Origin: Candidatus Providencia siddallii
GTDB lineage: Bacteria > Pseudomonadota > Gammaproteobacteria > Enterobacterales > Enterobacteriaceae
Direction of reading: 5' to 3'
NCBI GenBank assembly: GCA_001457715.1
Contig: CVRF01000002.1
Span: 96,651-160,650, forward strand
DNA length: 64,000 bases
Within the stretch, counting starts at the first letter, position 1. Every line of letters starts with the position of its first letter. Below are positions 9,533-19,535 of this stretch, piece after piece. The notes beneath the pieces are model-generated. The model searched no databases and was not told the DNA's origin. It saw only the letters and a list, made by a program, of their open reading frames with translations. The position numbers and the translations under genes were made by a program.

Positions 9533-10209
9533 TTAAGTTCCAGAATTTTTAAGATTTGATCTGCAGCATTTTGTTCTGCTTTCCTACGACTAGAACCGAC
9601 ACCATTAATTTTTTGGTTAATTCCGTTAACTTGACAATTAATAATAAATTCTTGATCATGAGCCTCACCTTTAACTTGAATAACTAAATAGTTAGGTAAT
9701 GGTAGATGTCGTCCTTGTAAGTATTCTTGTAATCTAGTTTTTGGATCCTTTTGTTTATCACCTGGAATAATTTTATTAAGACGTATTTTGTACCAGTCTA
9801 ATACAATTTTTTCGATTGTTTTAAGATCACTATCAATAAAAATACTTCCAATTAAAGCTTCAGTTGTGTCAGCAAGAATAGATTCACGACGAAATCCGCC
9901 GCTTTTAAATTCTCCTGGTCCTAGACGTAAACATTTACCTAATTCAAATTCACGTGCCATTTCAGCTAATGTGTTACCTCGTACAAGTGTTGCTCGCATT
10001 CTGCTCATATCTCCTTCATCTATTTTTGGGAAACGGCGGTATAAAACATTAGCTATGATAAAACTTAAAATAGAATCACCTAAAAACTCTAATCGTTCAT
10101 TATGTTTATTACTAGCGCTTCTGTGTGTTAATGCTTGAATTAATAATTCATTTTGTTTAAATTGATAACCAAGTTTTTGTTGTAATCGTTTTAATAAAGA
10201 AAGATTCAT
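9529..10209 (-). CDS. rnc: Ribonuclease III
   Basis: Cleaves double-stranded RNA, processing the 30S rRNA precursor and some mRNAs. It has 226 residues, exactly the E. coli length. The nuclease signature [11 protein letters not shown] is present with acidic residues, and a later [13 protein letters not shown] carries the second pair of metal ligands. The C-terminal double-stranded RNA-binding domain ends with [21 protein letters not shown]. It overlaps era by 4 bases and lies about 100 bases downstream of lepB, in the conserved order lepA-lepB-rnc-era. Confidence 0.97.
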   Translation of the reverse strand: MNLSLLKRLQQKLGYQFKQNELLIQALTHRSASNKHNERLEFLGDSILSFIIANVLYRRFPKIDEGDMSRMRATLVRGNTLAEMAREFELGKCLRLGPGEFKSGGFRRESILADTTEALIGSIFIDSDLKTIEKIVLDWYKIRLNKIIPGDKQKDPKTRLQEYLQGRHLPLPNYLVIQVKGEAHDQEFIINCQVNGINQKINGVGSSRRKAEQNAADQILKILELK

Positions 10210-10311
10210 GCGTACACATAATATTTAATAAAAATCAAACGCAATAGAATTGTAAAAAATATAATTTTGTCGTGTGCGCAGTGATTTCTAAGTGTTTTGG
10301 TAGTTAGTAAA

Positions 10312-11256
10312 TTATGTTGGACTAATACGGTGAAAGTTTATCCCAGTTGGCCATTCGTTTTGTTGTTTTTCAAGGCTTAACCAGATAAATACAACTTTGC
10401 CGATTAAATTTTTTTCATGAACAAAACCCCACATACGACTATCTGAACTATTATCTCTATTATCACCCATCATAAAAAAATGATTCTCAGGAACAATCCA
10501 TTCATTTTCTGCCATTCCTGTTTGAAAATAATTTGCTGCTGTATAAGCTTGATTAATGATAAGATTTTGATGTTTTATATCATCTAATATTTCAGTTTGT
10601 TCATATTGTCTAATCGCGTTTGCTGGGAGTGTTTGATTGATATTAATTTTGTAATTACCTTTTTTATTGTTAACTAGAGAATTAATATCAAAAAATATAG
10701 CCCATTTACTTAATGATAATGGAGTATATTTAATAGGTAGTTCTTCTGTAGTTTTACTGTTAATATAATTTTTATAAATTGTTAATTCTTTAGTTGTTGA
10801 ATTATAAATGATTTTATCATTTGGGAGACCTATTATTCGTTTTACAAAATTAATATTTGTATTTTTTGGGTATTTAAATACAGCAATATCTCCACGTTTA
10901 GGTTTATTTGTTTTTATTAGTGTTGTTTGTGTAAATGGGTTTTTAATTCCATACGCAAATTTTTCAACTAGTATAAAATCTCCAGTTAATAATGTTGGCA
11001 TCATTGATCCTGAAGGAATTTGATATGGCTCATAAATAAATGAACGAATAATAAACACTATTCCTAATACAGGAAATATTGATATCAATGTTTCTTTTAT
11101 TAAATTAGAATAATTGTTTTTTAAATTATTGTTTTTTTCTTGTTTTTCTTTTAGTTTGTTTTTATAAATGTATTTAAATTTAATTTTATTTAAAAACCAA
11201 ATAAATCCTGTTATTAATGTTGCTAATGCTAGGATTAATGAAAAAATATTACTCAT
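10312..11256 (-). CDS. lepB: Signal peptidase I LepB
   Basis: Inner-membrane serine protease that removes signal peptides from exported proteins. It has 314 residues (E. coli 324). Two N-terminal membrane segments are seen, at about residues 4-22 and 57-72, joined by a basic Lys/Asn-rich cytoplasmic loop. The nucleophile Ser is in PSGSMMPT (about residue 84), the general-base Lys in NFVKRIIGLPNDK, and box E is MGDNRDNSSDSR. The start lies 16 bases downstream of the lepA stop. Its presence implies continued Sec-dependent export. Confidence 0.97.
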   Translation of the reverse strand: MSNIFSLILALATLITGFIWFLNKIKFKYIYKNKLKEKQEKNNNLKNNYSNLIKETLISIFPVLGIVFIIRSFIYEPYQIPSGSMMPTLLTGDFILVEKFAYGIKNPFTQTTLIKTNKPKRGDIAVFKYPKNTNINFVKRIIGLPNDKIIYNSTTKELTIYKNYINSKTTEELPIKYTPLSLSKWAIFFDINSLVNNKKGNYKININQTLPANAIRQYEQTEILDDIKHQNLIINQAYTAANYFQTGMAENEWIVPENHFFMMGDNRDNSSDSRMWGFVHEKNLIGKVVFIWLSLEKQQNEWPTGINFHRISPT

Positions 11257-11272
11257 TTAAACTCCTAGTTTA

Positions 11273-13072
11273 TTAGTTGTTTTTATTAATTTGTAATATA
11301 GAAAGGAATGCTTCTTGTGGTAATTTAACATTACCTATTTGTTTCATGCGTTTTTTTCCTTTTTTTTGTTTTTCTAGTAGTTTCTTTTTACGGCTAACAT
11401 CACCACCATAACATTTTGCAATAACATTTTTACGTAATTGTTTTACAGTCGAACGAGCGATGATATGATTGTCAATTGCAGCTTGAATTGAAATCTCGAA
11501 CTGTTGTGGAGGTATTAACTCTTTTATTTTTTTTACTAATTCACGTCCTTTATATTGTGAATCTATACGATGAGTAATTAATGATAATGTGTCAACACAT
11601 TCAGAGTTAACAAGAATATCAACACGTACCATATCAGAAGGTTGAAAACGTTTAAATGAATAATCCAAAGAAGCGTAACCACGTGATGTAGATTTTAATT
11701 TATCAAAAAGATCTAATATAACTTCAATCATTGGAATTTCATAAGTTAATGAAACTTGATTTCCATAATAAATTATATCTATTTGAACCCCTCGTTTTTC
11801 TACGCAAAGCGTAATAATATTGCCTAGGTATTTCTTAGGTATAAAAATATGGCATTCTGCAATTGGTTCTCTAATTTCTTGAATACTATTAAGTTGTAGT
11901 TTAGATGGGTTATCTATATAAATAATATTGTTATTTTTTTGTTTGATTTCATAAACCACAGTTGGAGCAGTTGTTATGATATTTAGATTATATTCACGTT
12001 CTAAGCGTTCTTGAATGATTTCCATATGTAATAACCCTAAAAAACCACAACGAAACCCAAACCCTAAAGAATTTGAAAATTCTTTTTCATAAAATAAAGA
12101 AGAATCATTTAAGCTTAATTTATTTAATGCATTTAATAAAGTTTTATATTTGTTGGAATCAATTGAAAATATTCCAGCATAAACTTGAGGTTTAATTTTT
12201 TTAAATCCAATTAATGCTTCTTTAGCTGGTTGATAAGCTCCTGTTAATGTATCTCCTACAGGTACTCTAGTTATATTTTTAATTCCGCAAACTAACCAAC
12301 CAACTTCTCCACATTTTAGTGTGTCACAATTAATTTGTTTTGGTGTAAAAATACCTAGACAATCTATATTGTAGATTTGATTTGTACTCATTACTTTGAT
12401 TTTATCACCTTTTTTTAATGATCCATTTTTTATTCGAACAAGTGATACTATACCTAAATAGTTGTCAAACCATGAATCGATTATTAATGCTTGTAATGGT
12501 GCATTATTATCACCAACTGGTGGTGGTATTTTTTTTATTAATTGTTCTATAATTTCTTGAATACCAAATCCTGTTTTTGCTGAACATAAAATAGCATCTT
12601 GTGCATCAAGTCCTATAATATTTTCAATTTCTTCTATAACACGTTTAGGGTTTGCTGATGACAAATCAACTTTATTAAGTACTGGTATTACTTTTAGATT
12701 CATATCTATTGCAGCATAACAATTAGCGATTGTTTGTGCTTCTACTCCTTGTGTTGCGTCAACAACTAAAAGCGCTCCTTCGCATGCTGATAGTGAACGT
12801 GATACTTCATATGAAAAATCTACATGGCCAGGAGTATCAATAAAATTTAATTTATAATTTTCACAATTTAACGATTTATAGATTAGTGTTACACTATGAG
12901 CTTTAATTGTAATGCCTCGTTCACGTTCTAAATCCATAGAATCTAATATTTGTGTTGTTATTTCACGATTTGTTATACCACCACAAATTTGAATTATACG
13001 ATCTGATAGAGTTGTTTTTCCATGGTCGATATGAGCAATGATAGAAAAGTTTCTTATATTGTTAATGTTCAA
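11273..13072 (-). CDS. lepA: Elongation factor 4 LepA
   Basis: Ribosome-associated GTPase (EF4), involved in translation initiation or elongation under stress. It has 599 residues, the E. coli length. GTPase motifs: [25 protein letters not shown] and NKVDL. The LepA-specific C-terminal domain is complete, with [18 protein letters not shown], the lysine-rich [20 protein letters not shown] and PQEAFLSIL at the end. It is first in lepA-lepB-rnc-era. The bases upstream lack the rseC/rseB/rseA/rpoE genes found in E. coli. Confidence 0.97.
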   Translation of the reverse strand: MNINNIRNFSIIAHIDHGKTTLSDRIIQICGGITNREITTQILDSMDLERERGITIKAHSVTLIYKSLNCENYKLNFIDTPGHVDFSYEVSRSLSACEGALLVVDATQGVEAQTIANCYAAIDMNLKVIPVLNKVDLSSANPKRVIEEIENIIGLDAQDAILCSAKTGFGIQEIIEQLIKKIPPPVGDNNAPLQALIIDSWFDNYLGIVSLVRIKNGSLKKGDKIKVMSTNQIYNIDCLGIFTPKQINCDTLKCGEVGWLVCGIKNITRVPVGDTLTGAYQPAKEALIGFKKIKPQVYAGIFSIDSNKYKTLLNALNKLSLNDSSLFYEKEFSNSLGFGFRCGFLGLLHMEIIQERLEREYNLNIITTAPTVVYEIKQKNNNIIYIDNPSKLQLNSIQEIREPIAECHIFIPKKYLGNIITLCVEKRGVQIDIIYYGNQVSLTYEIPMIEVILDLFDKLKSTSRGYASLDYSFKRFQPSDMVRVDILVNSECVDTLSLITHRIDSQYKGRELVKKIKELIPPQQFEISIQAAIDNHIIARSTVKQLRKNVIAKCYGGDVSRKKKLLEKQKKGKKRMKQIGNVKLPQEAFLSILQINKNN

Positions 13073-13615
13073 GATATATTTTCTTTTAATTATAAAGATT
13101 ATTTAATATGTGACTTCTATTTGTTATTTAAATTATAAATTTTTTTATAATAATATATAACATATAATATATATAATAGTTTTATTATTTATTTTAAAAT
13201 AATATAAAATTAATTATGTGAATAAATTTAAAATTTATAAAATATACTTTTTAAAGTAATTTGTTTCTATTTAATTAACTGTAACTTTATTTAAACAAAA
13301 TTATTAATAAATACAATTATTTTATATTAATATATTATATTTTTATATAGTTATATAATTTGATTTATTTTAAAAATTTAATATTAAAATATTTTATTTT
13401 ATGTTTTTAATAAAATTATTTTAAAAAAATTATAAGATTCTTTATATTTGTTTTTATTATTTTATAATAAAAATCACATATAATATAGAATTAATTTAAA
13501 TTATATTTACATATAATTTAAATATAATTCTATATATATTCATAGTTGTGGTGTTTTAAATAAATTAAATTTATTTGATAAATTAAGTTTTGTGAATATA
13601 TAAGGATATGTGATT
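13073..13615. other. A/T-rich spacer at the ancestral rpoE-rseABC position
   Basis: In E. coli the sigma-E gene rpoE and rseA, rseB, rseC lie between lepA and nadB. Here the divergent pair is separated by 543 A/T-rich bases with no recognisable fragment. The spacer must contain promoters for both directions. Confidence 0.55.
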
Positions 13616-15211
13616 ATGAATGGTTTAACTACATATTGTACTGATATTTTAATTATTGGCAGCGGAATTTCAGGGCTTTCAGCTGCATTAAGGTTAGCAC
13701 CTTTTTATAGAGTTATTTTAATTAGTAAAGATATTCTTAATAAAGGGGCATCTTATTATGCGCAAGGTGGTATAGCAGCTGTTTTTGATGAAAATGATAG
13801 TATTGATTCTCATATTGAAGATACATTGGTTGTTGGAGCTGGTATTTGTGAAAAAAACACAGTTGAATTTGTTATATCAAATGCAAAAAAATGTATTGAA
13901 TGGTTAGTTGATCAAGGAATTGTATTTGATAAAGAAGTTACAAAAACGGGTATAGTTAAATATCATTTAACTCGTGAAGGCGGACATAGTTATCGTAGAA
14001 TATTACATCACGCTGATGCTACAGGTAAGGAAATTGAAACAAAATTAATTAATCTTGTTTTAAATCATACAAATGTTTTGGTTAAAGAGTTTTGTGTAGC
14101 TATTGATTTTATTATTTTAAATGAGATTGGCTTATCGAATTCAACTCGTGTTGTAGGTGCTTATGTATTTAATAAAAAACATAAGCAAATAGAAACTATA
14201 AAAGCAAAAGCTATTATACTTGCAACAGGTGGTGCTGCTAAAGTTTATAAGTATACTACAAACCCAGATATTTCATCTGGAGATGGTATTGCTATGGCGT
14301 GGCGTGCTGGTTGTCGTGTTGCGAATCTTGAATTTAATCAATTTCATCCAACTTGTTTATATCATTCACAATCAAGAAATTTTTTATTAACAGAGGCTTT
14401 ACGTGGTGAAGGGGCTTATTTAAAACGATATGATGGAACTCGTTTTATGATAGATTATGATTATCGTTGTGAATTAGCACCAAGAGATATTGTTACTTTA
14501 GCTATTAATAAAGAAATGAAATTTTTTGATCTTGATTGTTTATATTTAGATATAACTCATAAGCCTGCTGTTTTTATCAAAGAACATTTTCCAAATATTT
14601 ATAGAAAGTTAATAAAGTTAGGATTAGATCTTACTAAAGATTATATTCCAATTGTTCCTGCAGCACATTATACATGTGGAGGTGTTGTTGTTGATCATAC
14701 AGGAATGACTGATATTAAAAATTTATATGCTATCGGGGAGGTAAGTTATACTGGTTTTCATGGTGCAAATCGCATGGCATCTAATTCTTTGTTAGAATGC
14801 TTAGTTTATGCTTGGTCTTCATCCAGAAATATTATAAAAACTATTAAAGATATTGTTAATGTTCCAGTACTTCCTGATTTTTGTAAGAAAATAGATGTTT
14901 TTAATGAACATATTGTTATACAACATTATTTTCGTGAGTTGAGATTGTCTATGTGGAATTATATGGGTATTGTTAGAACAACTGAGTGTCTTGAAAAAGC
15001 ATTATATTATATTAGTTTATTACAACAAAATGTTTTTTATTATACTAAATTTTATATATCTAATGATTTATTAGAATTAAGAAATCTTGTACAAGTATCT
15101 GAATTAATGGTACGTTGCGCTTTAGCTCGTAAAGAAAGTCGTGGAACTCATTATATTCTGAATTATCCAAAAAAAATAAAAAATTCTGGTCCTACTATTT
15201 TGGTTCCGTAA
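13616..15211 (+). CDS. nadB: L-aspartate oxidase NadB
   Basis: FAD enzyme oxidising L-aspartate to iminoaspartate, the first step of de novo NAD synthesis. Starting at ATG 13616 gives 531 residues (E. coli 540), and the N-terminus [17 protein letters not shown] aligns without gaps with E. coli; TAAGGAT lies 8 bases before it. An in-frame GTG six bases upstream is less likely. Visible: the dinucleotide-binding [33 protein letters not shown], the active-site [26 protein letters not shown], and the C-terminal RKESRGTHY. nadK lies nearby at 16.9 kb. nadA is not in the window. Confidence 0.96.
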   Translation: MNGLTTYCTDILIIGSGISGLSAALRLAPFYRVILISKDILNKGASYYAQGGIAAVFDENDSIDSHIEDTLVVGAGICEKNTVEFVISNAKKCIEWLVDQGIVFDKEVTKTGIVKYHLTREGGHSYRRILHHADATGKEIETKLINLVLNHTNVLVKEFCVAIDFIILNEIGLSNSTRVVGAYVFNKKHKQIETIKAKAIILATGGAAKVYKYTTNPDISSGDGIAMAWRAGCRVANLEFNQFHPTCLYHSQSRNFLLTEALRGEGAYLKRYDGTRFMIDYDYRCELAPRDIVTLAINKEMKFFDLDCLYLDITHKPAVFIKEHFPNIYRKLIKLGLDLTKDYIPIVPAAHYTCGGVVVDHTGMTDIKNLYAIGEVSYTGFHGANRMASNSLLECLVYAWSSSRNIIKTIKDIVNVPVLPDFCKKIDVFNEHIVIQHYFRELRLSMWNYMGIVRTTECLEKALYYISLLQQNVFYYTKFYISNDLLELRNLVQVSELMVRCALARKESRGTHYILNYPKKIKNSGPTILVP

Positions 15212-15457
15212 AACAATATTATAATTACAGAATTTGTTTTTAAAAACATAATACTTAATATTTATTTTAAAAAAAATAAAAAATAAGTCTATCGGTGTAA
15301 CATAAGTTTTTTTTGAAAAAGAATAATTATATTATTTATAAATAAATTATTTTGAAAGTATTTTTTTTGATAGTTTATATAATTATATCGTATAAAAATA
15401 TGATATTTATATTTATTGAAAATATTTAATTTGTTAAAATTAAGAATGGAATATTAT

Positions 15458-16126
15458 ATGTTTACAGATATTATTTGGCGTGATGTCATTGAAAATGAAA
15501 AAAAAAAATTATATTTTAAAAAAATTCTAACTTATATTTTTAATGAACGTAAAAAAGGTAAAATTATATATCCTATGCAAAACGATGTATTTAATGCATT
15601 TGTTTATACTGAGTTAAAAAATATAAAAGTAGTTATTTTAGGTCAGGATCCTTATTATGGATTTAAACAAGCTCATGGTTTTTCATTTTCTGTTCGTCCT
15701 GGAATTAAAATACCTCCATCTTTAGTTAATATATATAAAGAATTAGAAAAGGATATTAAAGATTTTCAATTTCCTAATCATGGATATTTATTTAAATGGG
15801 CTCTTCAAGGTGTTTTTTTGTTAAATATTATATTAACAGTTGAGCATGGAATTGCTAATTCTCATTCTAATATTGGTTGGAATATTTTTACTGATAAAAT
15901 ACTTAAAATCATTAATGATAATACGTATGGAGTTGTATTTCTTTTATGGGGTTCTTATGCTAAGAAAAAAAGTGAGATTATTGATTCTAAAAAGCATTTT
16001 ATTTTGAAAGCTTCGCATCCTTCACCACTTTCTGCGCATTGTGGTTTTTTTGGTTGTAAACATTTTTCACAAACTAATTTTATTTTAGAGAAACAAGGTA
16101 AAACACAAATTAATTGGAATTTGTGA
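15458..16126 (+). CDS. ung: Uracil-DNA glycosylase Ung
   Basis: Removes uracil from DNA, starting base excision repair. With the ATG at 15458 it has 222 residues and begins MFTDIIWRDV, aligning with E. coli (MANELTWHDV); GGA lies 7 bases before. The frame is open upstream to 15416, but that extension has no family similarity. Catalytic motif GQDPYYG (Asp), substrate loop HPSPLSAH (His), and LLWGSYAKKK are intact. The last few residues of the E. coli protein are missing. In E. coli ung lies on the same chromosomal side between nadB and grpE. Keeping this repair gene is notable where cytosine deamination pushes the genome to A+T. Confidence 0.95.
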   Translation: MFTDIIWRDVIENEKKKLYFKKILTYIFNERKKGKIIYPMQNDVFNAFVYTELKNIKVVILGQDPYYGFKQAHGFSFSVRPGIKIPPSLVNIYKELEKDIKDFQFPNHGYLFKWALQGVFLLNIILTVEHGIANSHSNIGWNIFTDKILKIINDNTYGVVFLLWGSYAKKKSEIIDSKKHFILKASHPSPLSAHCGFFGCKHFSQTNFILEKQGKTQINWNL

Positions 16127-16145
16127 TAAATATTAAAAAAAATAA

Positions 16146-16167
16146 ATTGGGTGCGAAGCACCCATTT
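16146..16167. terminator. Bidirectional terminator between ung and grpE
   Basis: Arms GGGTGC and GCACCC (16149-16154 and 16158-16163) form a G+C-rich stem with a 3-base loop, between convergent stop codons. On the minus strand (grpE) it is followed by AATTTATTTTTTTT, a good U tract; on the plus strand (ung) the tail ATTTATAAAATTATTT is weaker. Confidence 0.8.
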
Positions 16168-16173
16168 ATAAAA

Positions 16174-16743
16174 TTATTTAGAAACTGTAACTATTGCTGG
16201 TCTTAAGAGACGTTTATTTAATGTATATCCTTTTTGCATTATATTAATCACGTTTCCTGATTTATGCTCTGTTGAGTCAATTATAGATATAGCTTGATGT
16301 ATTTCAGGGTCAAACGGAATATTTTCTTTACTTATAACTTCAATACCAAATTTAGATATGATATCTAAAAAAGTTTTTAATGTTAAGTTTAAACCTTCTA
16401 TTGTTTTTGTTTTTTCGTCGTTTTTATTAGTTGATTCTATAGCTCTTTCTAAGTTATCTATTATTGGTAGTAATTCATTTAAAAATTTTTCTAATGCAAA
16501 TTTATGAGCTTTTTCTATATATTGCTCAGTTCGTCGCCTAATATTTTCAATTTCGGCTTGAGTACGTAATAATATATCACGTTCTATTTTTTTTGATTCT
16601 TCTAAATTTTGTTCTAATTCTGCAATACGAGATGCTAATTCAATTTTACACTGATTAGATTTATCTTTTTCTAATTCTATATCTTGTATTTCTATTTGAT
16701 CAGAATTTTGTTCATCATGTAAGTTTTTGTCTTTACTGCTCAT
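16174..16743 (-). CDS. grpE: Nucleotide exchange factor GrpE
   Basis: Releases ADP from DnaK in the DnaK/DnaJ chaperone cycle. It has 189 residues from the ATG at 16741-16743 (MSSKDKNLHDEQN), with GGAG about 7 bases upstream; the frame continues further up but without similarity. An acidic N-terminus is followed by a long coiled-coil helix (residues 35-100, including RTQAEIENIRRRTEQ), the four-helix region (FLNELLPIIDNLERAIE) and the beta wing (GYTLNKRLLRPAIVTVSK). It is divergent from nadK as in E. coli. A sigma-32 promoter precedes it, so it should respond to RpoH, encoded at 54.3 kb. Confidence 0.96.
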   Translation of the reverse strand: MSSKDKNLHDEQNSDQIEIQDIELEKDKSNQCKIELASRIAELEQNLEESKKIERDILLRTQAEIENIRRRTEQYIEKAHKFALEKFLNELLPIIDNLERAIESTNKNDEKTKTIEGLNLTLKTFLDIISKFGIEVISKENIPFDPEIHQAISIIDSTEHKSGNVINIMQKGYTLNKRLLRPAIVTVSK

Positions 16744-16787
16744 GAATGTCTCCGTGTATTTTGACACTAACCACATATACTTGGGTA

Positions 16788-16815
16788 ATATGGGGATATA
16801 AAATATATATTCAAG
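16788..16815 (-). promoter_or_regulatory. Sigma-32 (heat-shock) promoter of grpE
   Basis: Read on the minus strand, CTTGAAT (16815-16809) and CCCCATAT (16795-16788) are separated by 13 bases. This matches the RpoH consensus CTTGAA with a 13-15 base spacer and CCCCAT. The predicted start near 16781 gives a leader of about 38 bases before the grpE ATG. The four consecutive Cs are conspicuous in such A/T-rich surroundings. Confidence 0.85.
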
Positions 16816-16852
16816 AGAAGTTATGTATAATTGGATATTAAAAAACCTGTGT

Positions 16853-17752
16853 ATGCAAAAAAATAATAAAAAATTAAAAATAAAATTTAAAACAATTGGG
16901 ATTGTTGGACGTCAAGGTGATTCTAAATCATCAGAAATTTATAAACTTATTTATAATTGGTTAATTTTAAACAAATATAACGCTATTATTGACAGGTATA
17001 TAGCAAATGATTTAAAGTTAAAAAACGTGATAACAGGAACGTTAATAGAGATCGGTAAGCTATCTGATTTAGTCATTGTAGTTGGAGGTGATGGAAGTCT
17101 GATTAGTTTTGCAAGGATTTTTTCAAAATATAATATTAAAATAATTGGTGTAAATAGAGGAAGTTTAGGTTTTTTAACAGATCTTGATCCAGATAAGTTT
17201 TTACATCAACTTTCTTGTATTTTAAACGGTATTTTTTTTGAAGAAAAACGTTTTTTACTTGAAGTTCAGATCTTAAAATTAAACAAAAAAATACGTAAAA
17301 ATAATGTAGTTAATGAAATTGTTTTATATTCTGGTAAAGTTGCGCATATGATTGAATTTGATGTTTATATTGATGAAAAATTCGCTTTTTCTCAGAGAGC
17401 TGATGGTTTAATTATTGCTACACCAACTGGTTCTACTGCTTATTCATTATCTGCAGGTGGACCTATATTAAGCCCAAATTTAGAAGCAATAGTATTAATT
17501 CCTATGTTTCCTCATACTCTTTCTTCTCGCCCTTTAATTATTAATAGTAATAGTAAAGTAAAATTGCGATTTTTACAAGATAATATTAATTATAAAATAA
17601 GTTGTGATAGTCAAATAATATTGACTATACGATACGGGGAGGAAGTTATAGTAAAGCGTAGTAATAAAAACATTAATCTAATTCATCCAAAAGAGTATGA
17701 TTATTTTAATAGGTTAAATACAAAGTTAAATTGGTCGAAAAAAACGTTTTAA
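16853..17752 (+). CDS. nadK: NAD kinase NadK
   Basis: Phosphorylates NAD to NADP using ATP. From ATG 16853 it has 299 residues (E. coli 292). An in-frame ATG at 16823 would add 10 residues and sits only 2 bases after a purine run, so I prefer the internal start; neither has a good ribosome-binding site. Motifs: IGIVGRQGD at the N-terminus, GGDGSLISFAR (the GGDG signature), NRGSLGFLTDLDPD, NEIVLYSGKVAHMIEFDVY and TPTGSTAYSLSAGGPIL. The neighbour order grpE/nadK/(recN)/bamE is enterobacterial, with recN gone. Confidence 0.95.
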   Translation: MQKNNKKLKIKFKTIGIVGRQGDSKSSEIYKLIYNWLILNKYNAIIDRYIANDLKLKNVITGTLIEIGKLSDLVIVVGGDGSLISFARIFSKYNIKIIGVNRGSLGFLTDLDPDKFLHQLSCILNGIFFEEKRFLLEVQILKLNKKIRKNNVVNEIVLYSGKVAHMIEFDVYIDEKFAFSQRADGLIIATPTGSTAYSLSAGGPILSPNLEAIVLIPMFPHTLSSRPLIINSNSKVKLRFLQDNINYKISCDSQIILTIRYGEEVIVKRSNKNINLIHPKEYDYFNRLNTKLNWSKKTF

Positions 17753-18059
17753 GATTTAAAAATATATTTTATGAAAAATAATTTGATAATTAAATATTAT
17801 GTATTAAAAATAAATTTATTAAAAAATTTAATATTTTAATTTAAATCTTATTACATAAAAATAAAATTTAAAAAAATAAATTTTATTATAAGTAATATTA
17901 ATTAATTAGTTAAGTAAATTGATATGATAGGTGCTTATTTGAAATTAATAAATTAATTTAATTTTTTATAAACTAAGTAATAAATTTAATTAATTAAAGA
18001 TATTTATGATAATGAAATTTAAATAAGTTTATGTATGCAGACTTTATATATGTTTTATA
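17753..18059. other. A/T-rich spacer at the ancestral recN position
   Basis: E. coli has recN (about 1.66 kb) between nadK and bamE. Only 307 bases remain here, with no recognisable fragment. The bamE promoter must lie at its right end. Confidence 0.55.
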
Positions 18060-18413
18060 ATGAAAAAACAATTTATTCGTTATAAGTTATTAATTATATC
18101 ATTAATTATTTTGTTAACGCTTAATGGATGTATATTCGCAGAATATTTTATTTATCATCAAAATATTAATCAAGGTAATTATTTAGTAAAAAAAGATATC
18201 GATCTTATCGTAAAAGGAATGACAAAAGAAGAAGTAGTTTATATTTTGGGTACACCAATATTATCTTATCCGTTTGGTACGCAAACTTGGTTTTATGTGT
18301 TTCGACAAAAAATTGGTTATAATACAATTAAACAAAAAACATTAATTTTATTATTTAATGATAATGGGATTTTAATTGATATAAAATTTAAAAATATTTT
18401 TCATAATAAATGA
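18060..18413 (+). CDS. bamE: Outer-membrane assembly lipoprotein BamE
   Basis: Small lipoprotein of the BAM complex that inserts beta-barrel proteins into the outer membrane. It has 117 residues. A signal peptide with a hydrophobic core (LLIISLIILLTL) ends in the lipobox LNGC, giving a lipidated Cys at about residue 24. The BamE (SmpA/OmlA) domain follows: GMTKEEVVYILGTPILSYPF, then TWFYVFRQ and a beta strand LILLFNDNGILIDIKF. The position between nadK and rnfH matches E. coli. It implies a living outer-membrane assembly machine. Confidence 0.93.
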   Translation: MKKQFIRYKLLIISLIILLTLNGCIFAEYFIYHQNINQGNYLVKKDIDLIVKGMTKEEVVYILGTPILSYPFGTQTWFYVFRQKIGYNTIKQKTLILLFNDNGILIDIKFKNIFHNK

Positions 18414-18454
18414 ATAATTTTGTTTTTAAATTAGATGAATTATTAGATAATTTG

Positions 18455-18471
18455 TTTTGTTGTAAACAAAA
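18455..18471. terminator. Possible weak terminator between convergent bamE and rnfH
   Basis: Arms TTTTGTT and AACAAAA flank GTA, just past the rnfH stop codon and 40 bases past bamE. The stem is short and A/T-rich with only a loose U tract, so this is tentative. Confidence 0.35.
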
Positions 18472-18473
18472 AA

Positions 18474-18758
18474 TTATTTCATTGTTTTTATTTTTTTTAA
18501 ATTTTTTAAAAAAAAATCTTTTGGAGTAAATAATAATTTACGGTAAATTTCAACACGATCTCCATCTTGTAAAATATCTGTTAATTTAGCTAAACGATTA
18601 TAAATTCCAACTTTGTTTATATTTAAATTTATTTCGTTTCTTAATAAAAGAATCCCGGATGCAATAATAGCTTCTTTCACAGTTGACCCTTCTGCGGTAT
18701 TTATAGTTAACAAAAATTGTTTTTCAGGTATAGCGTAAGCTATTTTAATATTAAACAT
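18474..18758 (-). CDS. rnfH: RnfH/UPF0125 family ubiquitin-like protein
   Basis: A 94-residue protein of the RnfH family, a beta-grasp fold of uncertain role, named after its linkage to rnf genes in other bacteria. Family signatures: [15 protein letters not shown] start ([28 protein letters not shown]), the central [12 protein letters not shown], then [11 protein letters not shown]. The C-terminal tail is Lys-rich. In E. coli rnfH is followed by ratA, a toxin/coenzyme-Q-binding START protein; ratA is missing and 264 A/T-rich bases separate rnfH from smpB. Its persistence without ratA suggests an independent role. Confidence 0.92.
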   Translation of the reverse strand: MFNIKIAYAIPEKQFLLTINTAEGSTVKEAIIASGILLLRNEINLNINKVGIYNRLAKLTDILQDGDRVEIYRKLLFTPKDFFLKNLKKIKTMK

Positions 18759-19022
18759 ATATAATATTTTTTTTATTTTTTAATTAAATCTTTTTAGATA
18801 TTATAAAAATAATTATTACTTTATTAAAATATTGAAAATAATAAGTTAATAATAATTATAGAAATAATTTTTTAAGATTAATATATTATGATATAAGTTA
18901 TGTAGTAACTATAAATTAATAAAAACTAAAAATATTTTTTATGTATACTTATATAAAATTTTAAATTTTAATAAAAATTAAAAAAGATAAAATATATAAT
19001 TCAACAAAAAAATAAATATTTT

Positions 19023-19487
19023 ATGAATAAAAAAATAATACCATTTATCGCTATAAATAAAAATATTTATTATAAATATTTTATTGAAGATAAATTTGAG
19101 GCTGGATTATCTTTACAAGGATGGGAAGTTAAAGCTTTAAGAGCTGGTAATGTTATTATAAATAATAGCTATGTTCTATTTAAAAATAATGAGGCGTATT
19201 TGTTTGGAGCTAATTTTAAATCATTAGGAATTACTTCATCTTATGTTTTTCCTGATCCAATACGTAATAGAAAATTATTATTAAATCAACGAGAATTAGA
19301 TTTTATTTATAGTAAAGTTCATCAAAAAGGATACACTGTTGTTGTTATTTCTATGTATTGGAAATATTCATTTTGTAAAATAGAAATTGGTGTTGCTAAA
19401 GGAAAAAAAGAATATGATAAGCGTATACATATTAAAGATCGTGAATGGAAATTAACCAAAGAACGTATAATTAAAAAACATAAATAA
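19023..19487 (+). CDS. smpB: tmRNA-binding protein SmpB
   Basis: Binds tmRNA and brings it to stalled ribosomes for trans-translation. It has 154 residues (E. coli 160). The core shows YFIEDKFEAGLSLQGWEVKALRAG, YLFGANF, RKLLLNQRELD and GVAKGKKEYDKR; the C-terminal tail (KERIIKKHK) that reads the empty mRNA channel is basic and complete. It lies 48 bases upstream of ssrA, so the RNA and its protein partner are kept together. Confidence 0.96.
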   Translation: MNKKIIPFIAINKNIYYKYFIEDKFEAGLSLQGWEVKALRAGNVIINNSYVLFKNNEAYLFGANFKSLGITSSYVFPDPIRNRKLLLNQRELDFIYSKVHQKGYTVVVISMYWKYSFCKIEIGVAKGKKEYDKRIHIKDREWKLTKERIIKKHK

Positions 19488-19494
19488 TAATTTC

Positions 19495-19522
19495 TTGAAT
19501 TAATTGTTTTATGTGGTATTCT
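19495..19522 (+). promoter_or_regulatory. Candidate sigma-70 promoter of ssrA
   Basis: TTGAAT (19495-19500) and TATTCT (19517-19522) are 16 bases apart, just after the smpB stop. The mature tmRNA end is 14 bases beyond the -10 box, allowing a short processed leader. Match is moderate. Confidence 0.45.
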
Positions 19523-19535
19523 ATATGAATACCTT

